This document shows, piece after piece, positions 1 to 7,892 of a stretch of 16,038 nt of DNA. Positions within the stretch are counted from its first letter, which is position 1; each line of letters begins with the position of its first letter. Position numbers and translations under genes: made by a program. The notes beneath the pieces were generated by a model. It saw only the letters and a program-made list of their open reading frames with translations. It did no database searches and was not told where the DNA came from. The stretch comes from CAYOBW01 sp964402115 (GTDB lineage Bacteria > Verrucomicrobiota > Kiritimatiellia > UBA8416 > CAYOBW01), in NCBI GenBank assembly GCA_964402115.1, contig CAYOBW010000162.1, positions 1 to 16,038 on the forward strand. The letters are read 5' to 3'.

Positions 1-1447
1 GGCGCGTCAGGCCGGCGGAGGCCCCCAGCGCCGCTGCCCCGCACAAGCCCGCCGCCAGCCCCAGCGCCGCCAGGTGGCGCAGCCAGGGGCCCCAGCCGCT
101 GCCGGGCAGGTCGCGCCGCAGGGCCGCGTACAGCTGCAGGCCGTTGATCAGCGCGATGCCGCTGGTGGTGGCCGCCACGCCGACGTGGCCCCAGTGGCAA
201 ACGCGCGCGAAGAAGCAGTTGAGCACAAGGTTCACGCCGATGCCCAGCAGGCTGATGCGCAGCGGCGTGCGGGGCTGGCCGAGCGCGGTGAAGCAGGGGA
301 TCAGCACCTTGATGGCCGCGTAGGCCGCCAGCCCCACGACGTAGGCCCGCAGGGCGGCCGCCGTCTGCGCCGTGTCCGCCGCCGTGAACCGCCCGTGCTC
401 GTAGAGCACGCCGATGATCCGCGGCGCGAGCGCCGCGAGCCCCGCCGCCGCGGGCAGGGTCCAGAACAGGACGCGCCGGAGCGCGTCCTCCACGGTCTGC
501 CCGAACGCCTTCCACTCGGCGCGGGCGCAGTGCTGCGCCAGGGCCGGCAGCGTGACGGTCGCGACCGCCACGCCGAAAACCCCGATCGGGAACTGCATCA
601 GCCGGAAGGCGCAGTTCAGCCAGGAGCGCGCGCCGTCCACTTCCGAGGCGAAGACGCCGTTGATCAGCACGTTGACCTGGACCGCGGCCCCGGCGGCCAC
701 GCTGGGCCACATGAGGCTCCAGACGTGCGCCAGCAGGGGATCGCGCAGGTGCGGCTGCCACTCCCAGCGGTAGCCCTGCCGGCGCAGCGCCGGGATTTGC
801 ACGGCGAGCTGCGCCACGCCGCCCAGCAGGATGCCCAGGGCCACGCCGTGGAGCGCGCGCTCCGAGAAGTGCGGATGCCGCCAGTCGGCCTGCGGCTCGA
901 AGAGGTAGGCCAGGCCCACGCCGGTGACGACCGACACGATGTTGAAGACCGTGGACGCCGACGCGGGCAGGCCGAAGACGTGCCGGGCGTTGAGCAGGCC
1001 CATCACCACGGCGGCCAGCGAGACGAACAGGATGAACGGAAACAGCAGCCGTGTCAGGCTGACGGTCAGCTCGAATTTGCCCGGCACCTGGTGGAAGCCG
1101 TAGTTCGTGACGTGGACCAGCAGCGGGCTCAGCGCGATACCCAGGAGGCACGTCGCGCCCAGGATGACGATGACGGCGGACAGGACCAGGCTGGTCAGCC
1201 GCCAGGCGGCCGCCGGCCCCTCCTTGGTGTCGAGGCGGGCGAAGGTTGTCGTGAAGGCCGCGGAGAGAGCGCCCTCCGCGAAGAGATCGCGCAGCAGGTT
1301 GGGAATCTGGAAGGCCGCGAGCAGGGCGTCGAGGTTCCGTCCGGCGCCGAAGAGGGCGGCGAGCAGCAGCTCGCGCACGAGGCCGCAGAGTCGCGAGCCC
1401 ATGACGGCTATGCTCACGATGCCCGCTGTCCGCCGTCTGCCGTTCAT
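1..1447 (-). CDS. murJ: Lipid II flippase MurJ (MviN family), 3' end cut by window edge
   Basis: Polytopic inner-membrane protein of the MOP exporter superfamily that moves the peptidoglycan precursor lipid II across the membrane. Translating the minus strand gives about 482 residues without a stop; the family is usually 500-530 residues, so only the C-terminal end is missing. The N-terminal family block is plain: an SRLCGLVREL helix, a GAGRNLDAL segment with the conserved Asp, then IPNLLRDLFAEGALSAAF, the MurJ/MviN signature with its conserved Arg. Later hydrophobic segments follow the expected pattern. The preferred start is the ATG at 1447, with GGAGGAG and GGGGAG upstream. An in-frame ATG at 1471 would add eight Gly-rich residues that do not look like family sequence. 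It is the last visible gene of a minus-strand operon, 39 bp after the permease stop (15 bp if 1471 is used). Identity is strong; only the exact start is uncertain. Confidence 0.93.
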   Translation of the reverse strand, partial: MNGRRRTAGIVSIAVMGSRLCGLVRELLLAALFGAGRNLDALLAAFQIPNLLRDLFAEGALSAAFTTTFARLDTKEGPAAAWRLTSLVLSAVIVILGATCLLGIALSPLLVHVTNYGFHQVPGKFELTVSLTRLLFPFILFVSLAAVVMGLLNARHVFGLPASASTVFNIVSVVTGVGLAYLFEPQADWRHPHFSERALHGVALGILLGGVAQLAVQIPALRRQGYRWEWQPHLRDPLLAHVWSLMWPSVAAGAAVQVNVLINGVFASEVDGARSWLNCAFRLMQFPIGVFGVAVATVTLPALAQHCARAEWKAFGQTVEDALRRVLFWTLPAAAGLAALAPRIIGVLYEHGRFTAADTAQTAAALRAYVVGLAAYAAIKVLIPCFTALGQPRTPLRISLLGIGVNLVLNCFFARVCHWGHVGVAATTSGIALINGLQLYAALRRDLPGSGWGPWLRHLAALGLAAGLCGAAALGASAGLTR

Positions 1448-1486
1448 GCCGCTCCCCGCTCCTCCGTTCATGCTTCCCCGCCGCGC

Positions 1487-3154
1487 CTAGTACTCCCGGC
1501 GCGCCATCGAGCGGATGCCCGCCATCAGCGGCAGGACCGTGGTGGCCACCGTCAGCGTCACCACCCAGGCCACGGCCAGGGGCATCCAGTGACGCAGGGT
1601 GGCATCGGCCAGCGTACCCAGGGCATGCAGGTGGAACAGCAGGCCCACGGGCACGATCGTCAGCAGCATGAAGCCCAGGCACAGGACCAGGTTCAGCGTG
1701 CCGCCGAAGCCGGAGACGATCGCGGCCGGGTTGCGCTGCTTGAGGTCGAGATGCACGGCGCCCAGGCCGGTGGAGAGCCCGCAGGCCGCCGTGGCCACGG
1801 CGCTCACGAGGAGGACCGCGGCGCCGCGCGCCAGCCAGCCCATGCCCAGCATGCTCGTGGACAGCAGCGTCAGGGCGAGGCTGATCAGGACCATGGCCAG
1901 CACGGAGCCGACGAACTTCGTCAGCACCACCCGCCGCATGCTGGTGGGCGCCAGCCCGAGCACCCAGAAGCCGTGGCCTTCGAGGCTCAGCTGGGGATAG
2001 ACGAAGCGCGAGCCGAACGACGCCACGACCGCCGAGACGCTGAACACGTTCAGGAACCCGATCATGTTGCGCCAGTGATCGGGCAGGCGATCGTAGTGGA
2101 GCGCGCGCAGGTTGCCGAAGTACAGCGCCAGCATGCCGAAGAAGATCAGCGCCTGCGACCACTGGATGGGGTCGCGCAGGAAGGTCCGGATGTCCTTGAG
2201 CACCATGGCGCGCACATCCGGCGGCAGGCCCCGCAGCCACCGGCCGGCCCAGGCGAACAGCACGGGGCGGCGGGCGACGTGGGCCTTGCTGCCCATCACC
2301 CGCTGCCAGGCCTCGTAGAACACGTGCTCGCCCACCCACTCGACGGCCACGCCGAGCAGCGCCGCGGTGGCGACGGTGGTGATCCACAACATAACGCCGC
2401 GCAGCCACTCCCCGGAGGCGAGGGCGAGGATGCCCTCCGCCACCCACGCGCTGGGAATCAGCATGTTGGCCGAGAGCCGCAGCCCGGGGACGAACGCCGA
2501 GATGTTGAACTGGCCGCCCAGCGAGGCCTCCGCCGCCGCGCGGGTCCACCACCACGCGCCCGCGGTCAGCGCGAGCAGGGCCAGCAGCGCCCCTACGCGC
2601 ACGAGGCGGCCGCGTGGCGCCCAACGTACCACGAGCAGTACGATCAGCGTGCCCAGGGCGCAGCACAGGACCAGGTACGGCAGCGAGAAGAGCAGGGTCC
2701 ACACGGCGAACAGCGGCGAGTAATGCTCGTGCCAGCCGTAGGCGGCGATGAAGGGCAGAATGATGAAGAAGAACGCCCAGGAGGAGAGCGCCGTGGCTTC
2801 GTAGAACTTGTAGGTGATGATCTGGACCGCATCGAAGGGGCGCGTGAGGAGGAAGGGGATTTCCTCGGAACGGAAGATCGTGGCGTAAGCCGTCACCAGG
2901 CTGGAGGCGATCAGCATCAGGCCCATGGCCAGGAAATACAGCGAGAAGAGGCGGTTGATGACCATGGTGCCGATCCCGCCGAAGGAGTCGAGGAAACGGA
3001 AGCTGTCGTGAAAAAGGAAGAGCAAACCCACCTCGAACAGCAGCACGAACAGCGACACGAACCCCCATTTGAACGAGGACTGCGCCAGCGCCACCCGCCG
3101 CAGGTTGGCGGTGGTCCAGAGCTGTTTCTTCAGAAGGGCGGAGGTAACGGACAT
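1487..3154 (-). CDS. ABC transporter permease, ABC-2/exporter type, 555 aa
   Basis: Integral membrane partner of the ATPase encoded immediately upstream on the same strand. The protein has a short basic N-terminus and many hydrophobic helices, for example around residues 31-48, 70-93, 121-141, 148-178 and 187-203, with more toward the C-terminus, including one in the last 30 residues. Two hydrophobic halves are separated by a charged stretch around 290-325 (VLFAWAGRWLRGLPP followed by a KDIRTFLRDP loop). The segment RSEEIPFLLTRPF in the first cytoplasmic loop resembles a conserved element of ABC-2-type exporters, probably where the ATPase docks. Length is larger than the usual 250-400 residue ABC-2 permease, so it may be two fused units. 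The ATG at 3154 lies 13 bp after the ATPase stop, and the Shine-Dalgarno-like GGAG overlaps that stop. The substrate cannot be read from sequence; neighbours point to envelope biogenesis. Confidence 0.85.
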   Translation of the reverse strand: MSVTSALLKKQLWTTANLRRVALAQSSFKWGFVSLFVLLFEVGLLFLFHDSFRFLDSFGGIGTMVINRLFSLYFLAMGLMLIASSLVTAYATIFRSEEIPFLLTRPFDAVQIITYKFYEATALSSWAFFFIILPFIAAYGWHEHYSPLFAVWTLLFSLPYLVLCCALGTLIVLLVVRWAPRGRLVRVGALLALLALTAGAWWWTRAAAEASLGGQFNISAFVPGLRLSANMLIPSAWVAEGILALASGEWLRGVMLWITTVATAALLGVAVEWVGEHVFYEAWQRVMGSKAHVARRPVLFAWAGRWLRGLPPDVRAMVLKDIRTFLRDPIQWSQALIFFGMLALYFGNLRALHYDRLPDHWRNMIGFLNVFSVSAVVASFGSRFVYPQLSLEGHGFWVLGLAPTSMRRVVLTKFVGSVLAMVLISLALTLLSTSMLGMGWLARGAAVLLVSAVATAACGLSTGLGAVHLDLKQRNPAAIVSGFGGTLNLVLCLGFMLLTIVPVGLLFHLHALGTLADATLRHWMPLAVAWVVTLTVATTVLPLMAGIRSMARREY

Positions 3155-3167
3155 GGCGGCGGGGCTC

Positions 3168-3911
3168 CTACTCGATGCCGGCGGCGAGGCCCGACTCCTG
3201 GCCTGTCAGCTTGAGGAACATCTCCTCCAGGTTGCGCCCGCCGTTGCGGGTCAGCAGCTCGTTCAGCGTGCCCAGCGCCGTAAGGCGCCCGCGCACGATC
3301 ACCCCGATCCGATCGGCAATGTCTTCCGCCAGGGCGAGAATGTGCGTGGTCAGGAAGATGGTCATGCCGCCGCGCGCCTTGTGCCGCAGGAGGTCCTTGA
3401 TCAGCCGGATCGAATAGGGGTCCAGGCCGATCAGCGGTTCGTCGATGAAGAGCACCTCGGGGTTGTGCAGCAGGGTGGCGGCGTAGATCAGCCGCTGGCG
3501 CAGGCCGTGCGAGAGATCCTTGACCAGGGCGGTGGCGTGCTCCTGGAGCCCGAAGAGCTGGAACGCCTTCTCGCGCTCGGCGGCGATCGTCGCCTCCGGC
3601 ACGCTGTAGAGCTCGCCGCTGAACTCGTAGAACTCGCTGGAGGTCAGACGATCGTAGAGGTAGGGCATGTCCGGGATGTAGCCGATCAGCCCCTTGGCGG
3701 CGACGGGATCCTTCTGCAGGTCGAGGCCGCCGACGCGGACGCAGCCCGCGGTGGGCCGCAGCAACCCGGTGAGGATCTTGATGGTGGTGGTCTTGCCGGC
3801 GCCGTTCGGGCCGAGAAAGCAGAACAGCTCGCCGCGCGGCACCACCAGCGAGAGGTCCTCCACGGCCGTCATGTCGCCATACCGTTTCGTGAGCTTGACG
3901 ATCTCGATCAT
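3168..3911 (-). CDS. ABC transporter ATP-binding protein, 247 aa
   Basis: Cytoplasmic nucleotide-binding subunit that powers the adjacent permease. Walker A is GPNGAGKTT at residues 34-42, the signature motif LSHGLRQR at 133-140, Walker B VLFIDEP at 153-159 with catalytic Glu158, D-loop GLDP at 162-165, and the H-loop His at 190. Length is typical of single-domain ATPases of ABC-2 exporters. Two motifs depart from consensus: the signature has His where Gly is usual (LSHG rather than LSGG), and the Q-loop position in GYIPDMPYLY carries Asp rather than Gln. Both occur in exporter subfamilies as far as I recall, so activity is not in doubt. The start at 3911 has GGAGA a few bases upstream and begins directly at the first beta strand (MIEIVKLTKRYG). 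It lies 22 bp after the transglutaminase-like gene and 13 bp before the permease, so co-transcription is likely. Confidence 0.95.
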   Translation of the reverse strand: MIEIVKLTKRYGDMTAVEDLSLVVPRGELFCFLGPNGAGKTTTIKILTGLLRPTAGCVRVGGLDLQKDPVAAKGLIGYIPDMPYLYDRLTSSEFYEFSGELYSVPEATIAAEREKAFQLFGLQEHATALVKDLSHGLRQRLIYAATLLHNPEVLFIDEPLIGLDPYSIRLIKDLLRHKARGGMTIFLTTHILALAEDIADRIGVIVRGRLTALGTLNELLTRNGGRNLEEMFLKLTGQESGLAAGIE

Positions 3912-3933
3912 GCGTTCTCCAGGCTCCCGCCGT

Positions 3934-5430
3934 TCACTTGCTTTCCAGTATCGCGATTTTCAACTGCCCCAGCACCTTCACCAGCTCCGCCTGCTGGGTC
4001 AGTTCCCCGGTCACCAGGGCGAGGTGCGTGGCATCCACCAGCGGCTGCCCCCAGGTGGGGTCCAGCTCGACCCAGTCGCCCACATAGGCGGCAGGCCAGG
4101 CGTGATAGTAGAAGGCGCCCTGGTGATAGGCCAGCCCCACTTTGATCACGGCCGGCACGCCGGCGGCGCGGGCCAGGGCGACGAACAGGTACGTGTGCTC
4201 GTTGCAGTCGCCCTTGAGCGTGCGCAACACATCCAGCGCCGAAGGCAGGCTGACCGTCATCTCCTTCTCCACGTGGGCATGCACCCACTCGTAGATGGCC
4301 TCGGCCTTGGCCGCGGCGTCCAGCTTGCCCTGGGTGATGGCGCGGGCGCGCTCCACGATTTCCGGGTGGTCGGCCTGGAGCGCCGGAGTCGGCGCGAGGT
4401 GGCGCTGGATTTCGCGCGGGATGACGGGTTCGCGGGCGCCGGCCGACGGCCAGGCGGCGGCGTTGCTGACGAGTTCGTAATCGCGCTCGGCCGAATGGAG
4501 CACCTGCTGCCGGTTGCTTTCCAGCTCCGCGGCGGAGAACGGGACCCCCTGGAGCCGCAGCCGGACCTGCCGCGTCTGGCGCGGGTTCGGGAGCGCCCCG
4601 CTGCACGGCACGGCCATCGCCGTCAGCATGTCGGGCGCGCCGCTGGCGGTGCGCAGGGCCTCGAAGGCTTCGTCAATGGTGCAACGTTCCAGGCTCCAGC
4701 CGAAGGGCGTCTCCTGGCGCAGCATCTGGCCCGAGGCGTCCAGCCAGGTGTGAATCTGCGCGCCGTGGTAGTCCGAGGCGATCACCGTGGCCCAGTGGGA
4801 CGTGCCCGCCAGCTGGATGGTCTCCTGCCGCAGCGCCTTCACGCGCACGCGCGCCGTCTCCATGGTCGTCGGATCCAGCAGCTTGAAGGTAAGCTCCTCG
4901 CCCGGGCGCAGCTTCTTGATCGCCAGCTCCGTCAGCGGGGAGTGGAGCACGACGTCGTCGGGGATGAACGCCGTCGTGCGGCTTTCCGCGGCGCCCAGTT
5001 TCATGACCACGTCGAACATCTCGCGGTTGACCCGCTGGCCGCGGATACGGGCCTTGTAGTGGGGCGCTTCGAACACGAAGCTGAAGTTCTGCAGCCGCTG
5101 CATGACGTCCAGATGCACGATCATATCCACCTGGACCGCCTGGCCTTCGCCCATCAGGTTCATGCGCAGGCGCACGCGGCCCTCGACCGCGTAGTACTCC
5201 TGGGCGTTCGACTCGCGGGTTTCGATGCTGGTGTGGCTGTAGCCGATGGGGTGGCCCTTGACCATGAGCCGCGTCCACGTGTCCTGCATGAGCACGTCGC
5301 TCGAGAAGAGGCTCCGGTAGCCGGCCATCGCGTGCGTGAAGTACTCGGGGAAGACCTCGTAACGGATCAGCCAGCCGAGGGCAGCGACCCAGGCAACCAG
5401 AACCAGCAATCTGCGGAGGCGTCGAGTCAT
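3934..5430 (-). CDS. Membrane-anchored transglutaminase-like (papain-fold) protein, 498 aa
   Basis: Residues 1-25 form an Arg-rich start and one hydrophobic helix (LLVLVAWVAALGWLI), an N-terminal anchor or uncleaved signal that places the rest outside the cytoplasm. A large beta-rich region of about 330 residues follows, which I do not recognise. The C-terminal third is a transglutaminase-like domain with an intact catalytic triad: Cys409 in LKGDCNEHTYLF, His443 in FYYHAWPAAYVG and Asp457 in WVELDPTWG. The spacings (34 and 14 residues) are normal for the family. Members of this superfamily act as amidases, peptidases or cross-linkers on peptides or cell-wall material; the reaction here is unknown. 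It is the first gene of the operon with the ABC exporter and MurJ, which suggests an envelope role. The ATG at 5430 is chosen because it leads straight into the anchor; the ribosome binding site is weak. Confidence 0.88.
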   Translation of the reverse strand: MTRRLRRLLVLVAWVAALGWLIRYEVFPEYFTHAMAGYRSLFSSDVLMQDTWTRLMVKGHPIGYSHTSIETRESNAQEYYAVEGRVRLRMNLMGEGQAVQVDMIVHLDVMQRLQNFSFVFEAPHYKARIRGQRVNREMFDVVMKLGAAESRTTAFIPDDVVLHSPLTELAIKKLRPGEELTFKLLDPTTMETARVRVKALRQETIQLAGTSHWATVIASDYHGAQIHTWLDASGQMLRQETPFGWSLERCTIDEAFEALRTASGAPDMLTAMAVPCSGALPNPRQTRQVRLRLQGVPFSAAELESNRQQVLHSAERDYELVSNAAAWPSAGAREPVIPREIQRHLAPTPALQADHPEIVERARAITQGKLDAAAKAEAIYEWVHAHVEKEMTVSLPSALDVLRTLKGDCNEHTYLFVALARAAGVPAVIKVGLAYHQGAFYYHAWPAAYVGDWVELDPTWGQPLVDATHLALVTGELTQQAELVKVLGQLKIAILESK

Positions 5431-5488
5431 GAGTTACTCATCCGAACGACCGAACCCCGCGCTTGTCACGATGCCACGGGTGGGAGGC

Positions 5489-5518
5489 ATGCTACCCCGC
5501 CGCCGCGGGGGTTGGCAA
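5489..5518 (-). promoter_or_regulatory. Candidate sigma70 promoter for the minus-strand operon
   Basis: Reading the minus strand, TTGCCA (5518-5513, five of six to TTGACA) is followed after 18 bp by TAGCAT (5494-5489, four of six to TATAAT). A start near 5482 would give a leader of about 50 nt before the ATG at 5430. The spacer is almost pure G+C, so the AT content of the -10 stands out. Prediction only. Confidence 0.45.
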
Positions 5519-5540
5519 GCTCCGGCAAAGTCCAACGGGC

Positions 5541-5569
5541 TTGACACGCTTCGGCGTGGCGCGGACACT
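5541..5569 (+). promoter_or_regulatory. Candidate promoter for the glycosyltransferase gene
   Basis: A perfect TTGACA at 5541-5546 is followed after 17 bp by GACACT (5564-5569), only three of six to the -10 consensus. Transcription would begin at about 5576, on or just after the ATG at 5575. That implies either a nearly leaderless message or use of the in-frame GTG at 5593, which has AGGAA three bases upstream. The -35 match is striking for such GC-rich DNA; the -10 is weak. Confidence 0.3.
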
Positions 5570-5574
5570 GCGGG

Positions 5575-7089
5575 ATGACATGGCAGGAACAGGTGCGGCG
5601 CGCGGGTGGTCACCCGCGCTGGGTTGTGGCGCTGGTAATCGCCGTGGCCCTGGCTTTTCAGGGGTCGCGCGGGCTGTACGAGACGTCCGAGGGACGCTAC
5701 GCCGAGTGTGCCCGCGAGATGGTGGCCTCGGGCAACTACCTCGAGCCGACGCTCGCCGGCCGCCCGCACTGGACCAAGCCGCCGCTGACCTACTGGGCGA
5801 TCGCCGGCGGTATCCGGCTCCTGGGCCCCAGCGCCTGGGGCGTCCGGCTGTACGGTGCGCTGGCGCTCATCCTGACCACGCTGGCGGTCATGCGCATCGG
5901 GCGCGTGTTGGGAGACCGCACCACGGGCGCCCTGGCCGGGCTGATCTACGGCACGTCGCCGCTTCCCTTCTTCGGCGCGTCCGTGGTGACCACGGACATG
6001 CTGCTGACGTTGTGGGAAACCCTGGCCGTGCTCTGCGCGCTGACGGCCTGGCAGCGCGAGGCCGGCGGACGCACCGGGGCGGCGCGCGCCTCGGCCGTGC
6101 TCATGTGGGTGTGTTTCGGCGCGGGGTTCATGACCAAGGGGCCGCCGGCCCTGCTGCCGCTGCTGCCGCTCGCAGCCTGGACGTGGAAGCAGCCGCGCCG
6201 GCTGGGCACGCTGTTCCCCTGGCCGGGGCTGGTGCTGTTCGTTGTGATCAGCGGTTGGTGGTATCTTGTCGTGGGGCTGCGGCACGGCGGGCTCTTCGAC
6301 TACTTCCTCGGCGCGGAGGTGGTGGGCCGCCTGACCTCCGAAGACGTTCATAACCACGCCTGGCACAAGTTCTTTACGATCTACGGGCCGCCGCTGCTCT
6401 TCGGCGCCGGCCTGTGGTCCTGGTTCGGGTGGCGGGCCGTCGTGCGCCACCGGTTGTACCGGCTGGCCACGCTGCGCCGGTTCGTGGACGGCGGACATCC
6501 CGCCGGCTTCCTGTTCGTTTGGGCCGCGCTCCCTCTCGTTGTCTTCCTCGTGTCCGCCAGCAAGCTGCAGCTCTACATCCTGCCCTTCTTCGCCCCGCTC
6601 GCCCTGGGCGTGGCCTGGGCGATCCGGCGGACCCTGCCGGACGGTCGCCTCCCGCGCCGGGTCTGGGCCGTGGCCCTGGCCTCCGCGCTCCTGTTCGCGG
6701 GCGTCAAGGCGGGGGTTGCCTGGACGTCGCACAAGCACGACATGCAGGCGCTGGCGGCCTTCTGCCGGCGGAGGGCGCCGGCCGATGCCCGCTTCATCGC
6801 TCTCGACGCCCCCAAGCTCTACGGGCTGCAGTACTACCTGGACGGCAACCTGAGGCGCGCGACCTGGGAGCACATCAGACCCTGGGAGGATATGCGCCGC
6901 CATGCGGTGCTGCACTACCTGCGCTGTCCCCGTCCGCACACGGTTGTGCTCGTGCATCGCCCGGAGCTCTCCCCGGACCTCCGCGCCTGGCTGGGCGAGT
7001 ACGGGCTCGAACACCGGCTGGAAACCGGCCGCTTCTGGTCGCTGTGTGTCGTGCCGCCGCCGCCGGCGCCGCCCGGGGAGACGCCATGA
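5575..7089 (+). CDS. ArnT/PMT-like membrane glycosyltransferase (GT-C fold), 504 aa
   Basis: Polytopic inner-membrane enzyme of the dolichyl-phosphate-mannose/ArnT family, which transfers a sugar from a polyprenyl-phosphate donor to an acceptor on the periplasmic face. Residues 16-30 form TM1; the first periplasmic loop carries the family acidic motif as ETSEGRYAECAREM (Glu36, Glu39, Arg41), followed by HWTKPPLTYW at 66-74, the usual KPP motif of this family. Many further hydrophobic helices follow, then a soluble C-terminal domain from about residue 385 to the end, closing in a Pro-rich tail. Length is near that of ArnT-like enzymes. ATG 5575 is chosen by openness of frame; there is no clear ribosome binding site, and GTG 5593 is an alternative that keeps TM1. 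It overlaps the HAD gene by four bases. Acceptor and sugar are unknown; lipid A or a protein glycan are possibilities. No gene symbol is given because specificity cannot be read. Confidence 0.88.
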   Translation: MTWQEQVRRAGGHPRWVVALVIAVALAFQGSRGLYETSEGRYAECAREMVASGNYLEPTLAGRPHWTKPPLTYWAIAGGIRLLGPSAWGVRLYGALALILTTLAVMRIGRVLGDRTTGALAGLIYGTSPLPFFGASVVTTDMLLTLWETLAVLCALTAWQREAGGRTGAARASAVLMWVCFGAGFMTKGPPALLPLLPLAAWTWKQPRRLGTLFPWPGLVLFVVISGWWYLVVGLRHGGLFDYFLGAEVVGRLTSEDVHNHAWHKFFTIYGPPLLFGAGLWSWFGWRAVVRHRLYRLATLRRFVDGGHPAGFLFVWAALPLVVFLVSASKLQLYILPFFAPLALGVAWAIRRTLPDGRLPRRVWAVALASALLFAGVKAGVAWTSHKHDMQALAAFCRRRAPADARFIALDAPKLYGLQYYLDGNLRRATWEHIRPWEDMRRHAVLHYLRCPRPHTVVLVHRPELSPDLRAWLGEYGLEHRLETGRFWSLCVVPPPPAPPGETP

Positions 7090-7850
7090 TCGCCGGCCTC
7101 ATCCTCGATCTCGACGGCACTGTCTACCACGGCGCTGCCCCCGTGCCGGGCGCGGCGGCCTTCGTGGCGTCCGCCGCCGCCCGCGGGATCCGCTGTCTCT
7201 ATGTCACGAACCGTGCCAACCGCGCGCCGGAAGCGGTCAGCGGCCAGTTGTGCGAGCTGGGCATCCCCTGCACGCCGGCCGCGGTGCTCACCTCGGCCCA
7301 GGCTACCGCCGCCTACCTGCGCCGCGGGTCGGTCTACTGCATCGGCGAGGCGGCGCTGCTGGCCGAGCTGCAGCGCGCCGGCCTGGCGCTTTGCGCGGAG
7401 GCGGCCGACTACGTGGTGGTCAGTTTCGACCGCCAGTTCACGTACGAGAAGCTCGCCACGGCCAGCCGGCTCATCCGCGCGGGCAGCAAGTTCATCGCCA
7501 CGAATGCCGACCGGGCGCTGCCCACCGAGCACGGCTATGTGCCCGGGGCGGGCGCGCTCGTGGCCGCCGTGCAGGCCGCCACCGGCGTGGAGCCGCAGGT
7601 GATCGGCAAGCCCGAACGCATCATCATGGATATGGCCCTCGAGCGTCTGGGCTTGCCCGCGGACCAGGTGGTGGCGGTGGGCGACAACCTCGACACCGAT
7701 ATCCCTGCCGGCGCGCGGGCGGGGCTGCGCACGGTGCTGCTGCTCACCGGCGTTTCCGCCCACGAAGATCCCGCGCGCGCGCCCGGGCCGCCCACGTGGG
7801 TGGCGAAAGACTACGCCGCGCTGGAGCGCATCGTGCTCGGCGCGGGGTGA
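7086..7850 (+). CDS. HAD-superfamily hydrolase, subfamily IIA (NagD/AraL-like phosphatase), 254 aa
   Basis: Cytoplasmic Mg-dependent phosphatase acting on small phosphorylated metabolites such as sugar or nucleotide phosphates. Motif I is DLDGT at residues 8-12 (nucleophile Asp8, acid/base Asp10), motif II the Thr41-Asn42 pair in LYVTNRA, motif III Lys175 in VIGKPE, and motif IV VGDNLDTD at 199-205 with the metal-binding acidic residues. The cap between about 65 and 155, ending in an IATNADRALP segment, is the C2 type of the NagD group. Length is right for the family. The ATG at 7086 overlaps the stop of the glycosyltransferase gene as ATGA, so it is probably translationally coupled. The natural substrate is not evident; pairing with a polyprenyl-sugar glycosyltransferase would allow a sugar-phosphate housecleaning role, which is inference only. 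Confidence 0.92.
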   Translation: MIAGLILDLDGTVYHGAAPVPGAAAFVASAAARGIRCLYVTNRANRAPEAVSGQLCELGIPCTPAAVLTSAQATAAYLRRGSVYCIGEAALLAELQRAGLALCAEAADYVVVSFDRQFTYEKLATASRLIRAGSKFIATNADRALPTEHGYVPGAGALVAAVQAATGVEPQVIGKPERIIMDMALERLGLPADQVVAVGDNLDTDIPAGARAGLRTVLLLTGVSAHEDPARAPGPPTWVAKDYAALERIVLGAG

Positions 7851-7892
7851 GGGCTGGGGTGGAGGGTGGAAGGGTGGAGGGTGGAAGGTGGA
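7844..7892 (+). repeat. G-rich tandem repeat with G-quadruplex consensus
   Basis: Six runs of three or four G (7844-7847, 7851-7853, 7856-7859, 7864-7866, 7872-7874, 7879-7881) are separated by loops of 2-5 nt, which satisfies the usual G-quadruplex pattern. The part from about 7857 is a tandem array of GGGTGGA with an occasional extra A. It spans the HAD stop codon and ends at the GTG start of the methyltransferase gene, whose ribosome binding site must lie inside it. It is on the sense strand, so the mRNA could fold. Confidence 0.7.

Noticed and set aside
74..3214. A 1046-codon open frame on the plus strand opposite the MurJ and ABC permease genes
   Set aside because: It is low-complexity, rich in Arg, Gln, Gly, Ala and His, with no domain. 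The minus strand in the same place encodes clear membrane proteins. Long antisense frames are expected in DNA this GC-rich.
5427..5441. A four-codon minicistron (ATG to TGA) overlapping the transglutaminase-like start codon on the minus strand
   Set aside because: It could in theory couple translation, but it is too short to distinguish from chance and has no clear ribosome binding site.
3694..5544. A 616-codon plus-strand frame opposite the ATPase and transglutaminase-like genes
   Set aside because: It has shadow-like composition, no recognisable motif, and lies opposite genes with intact catalytic residues.
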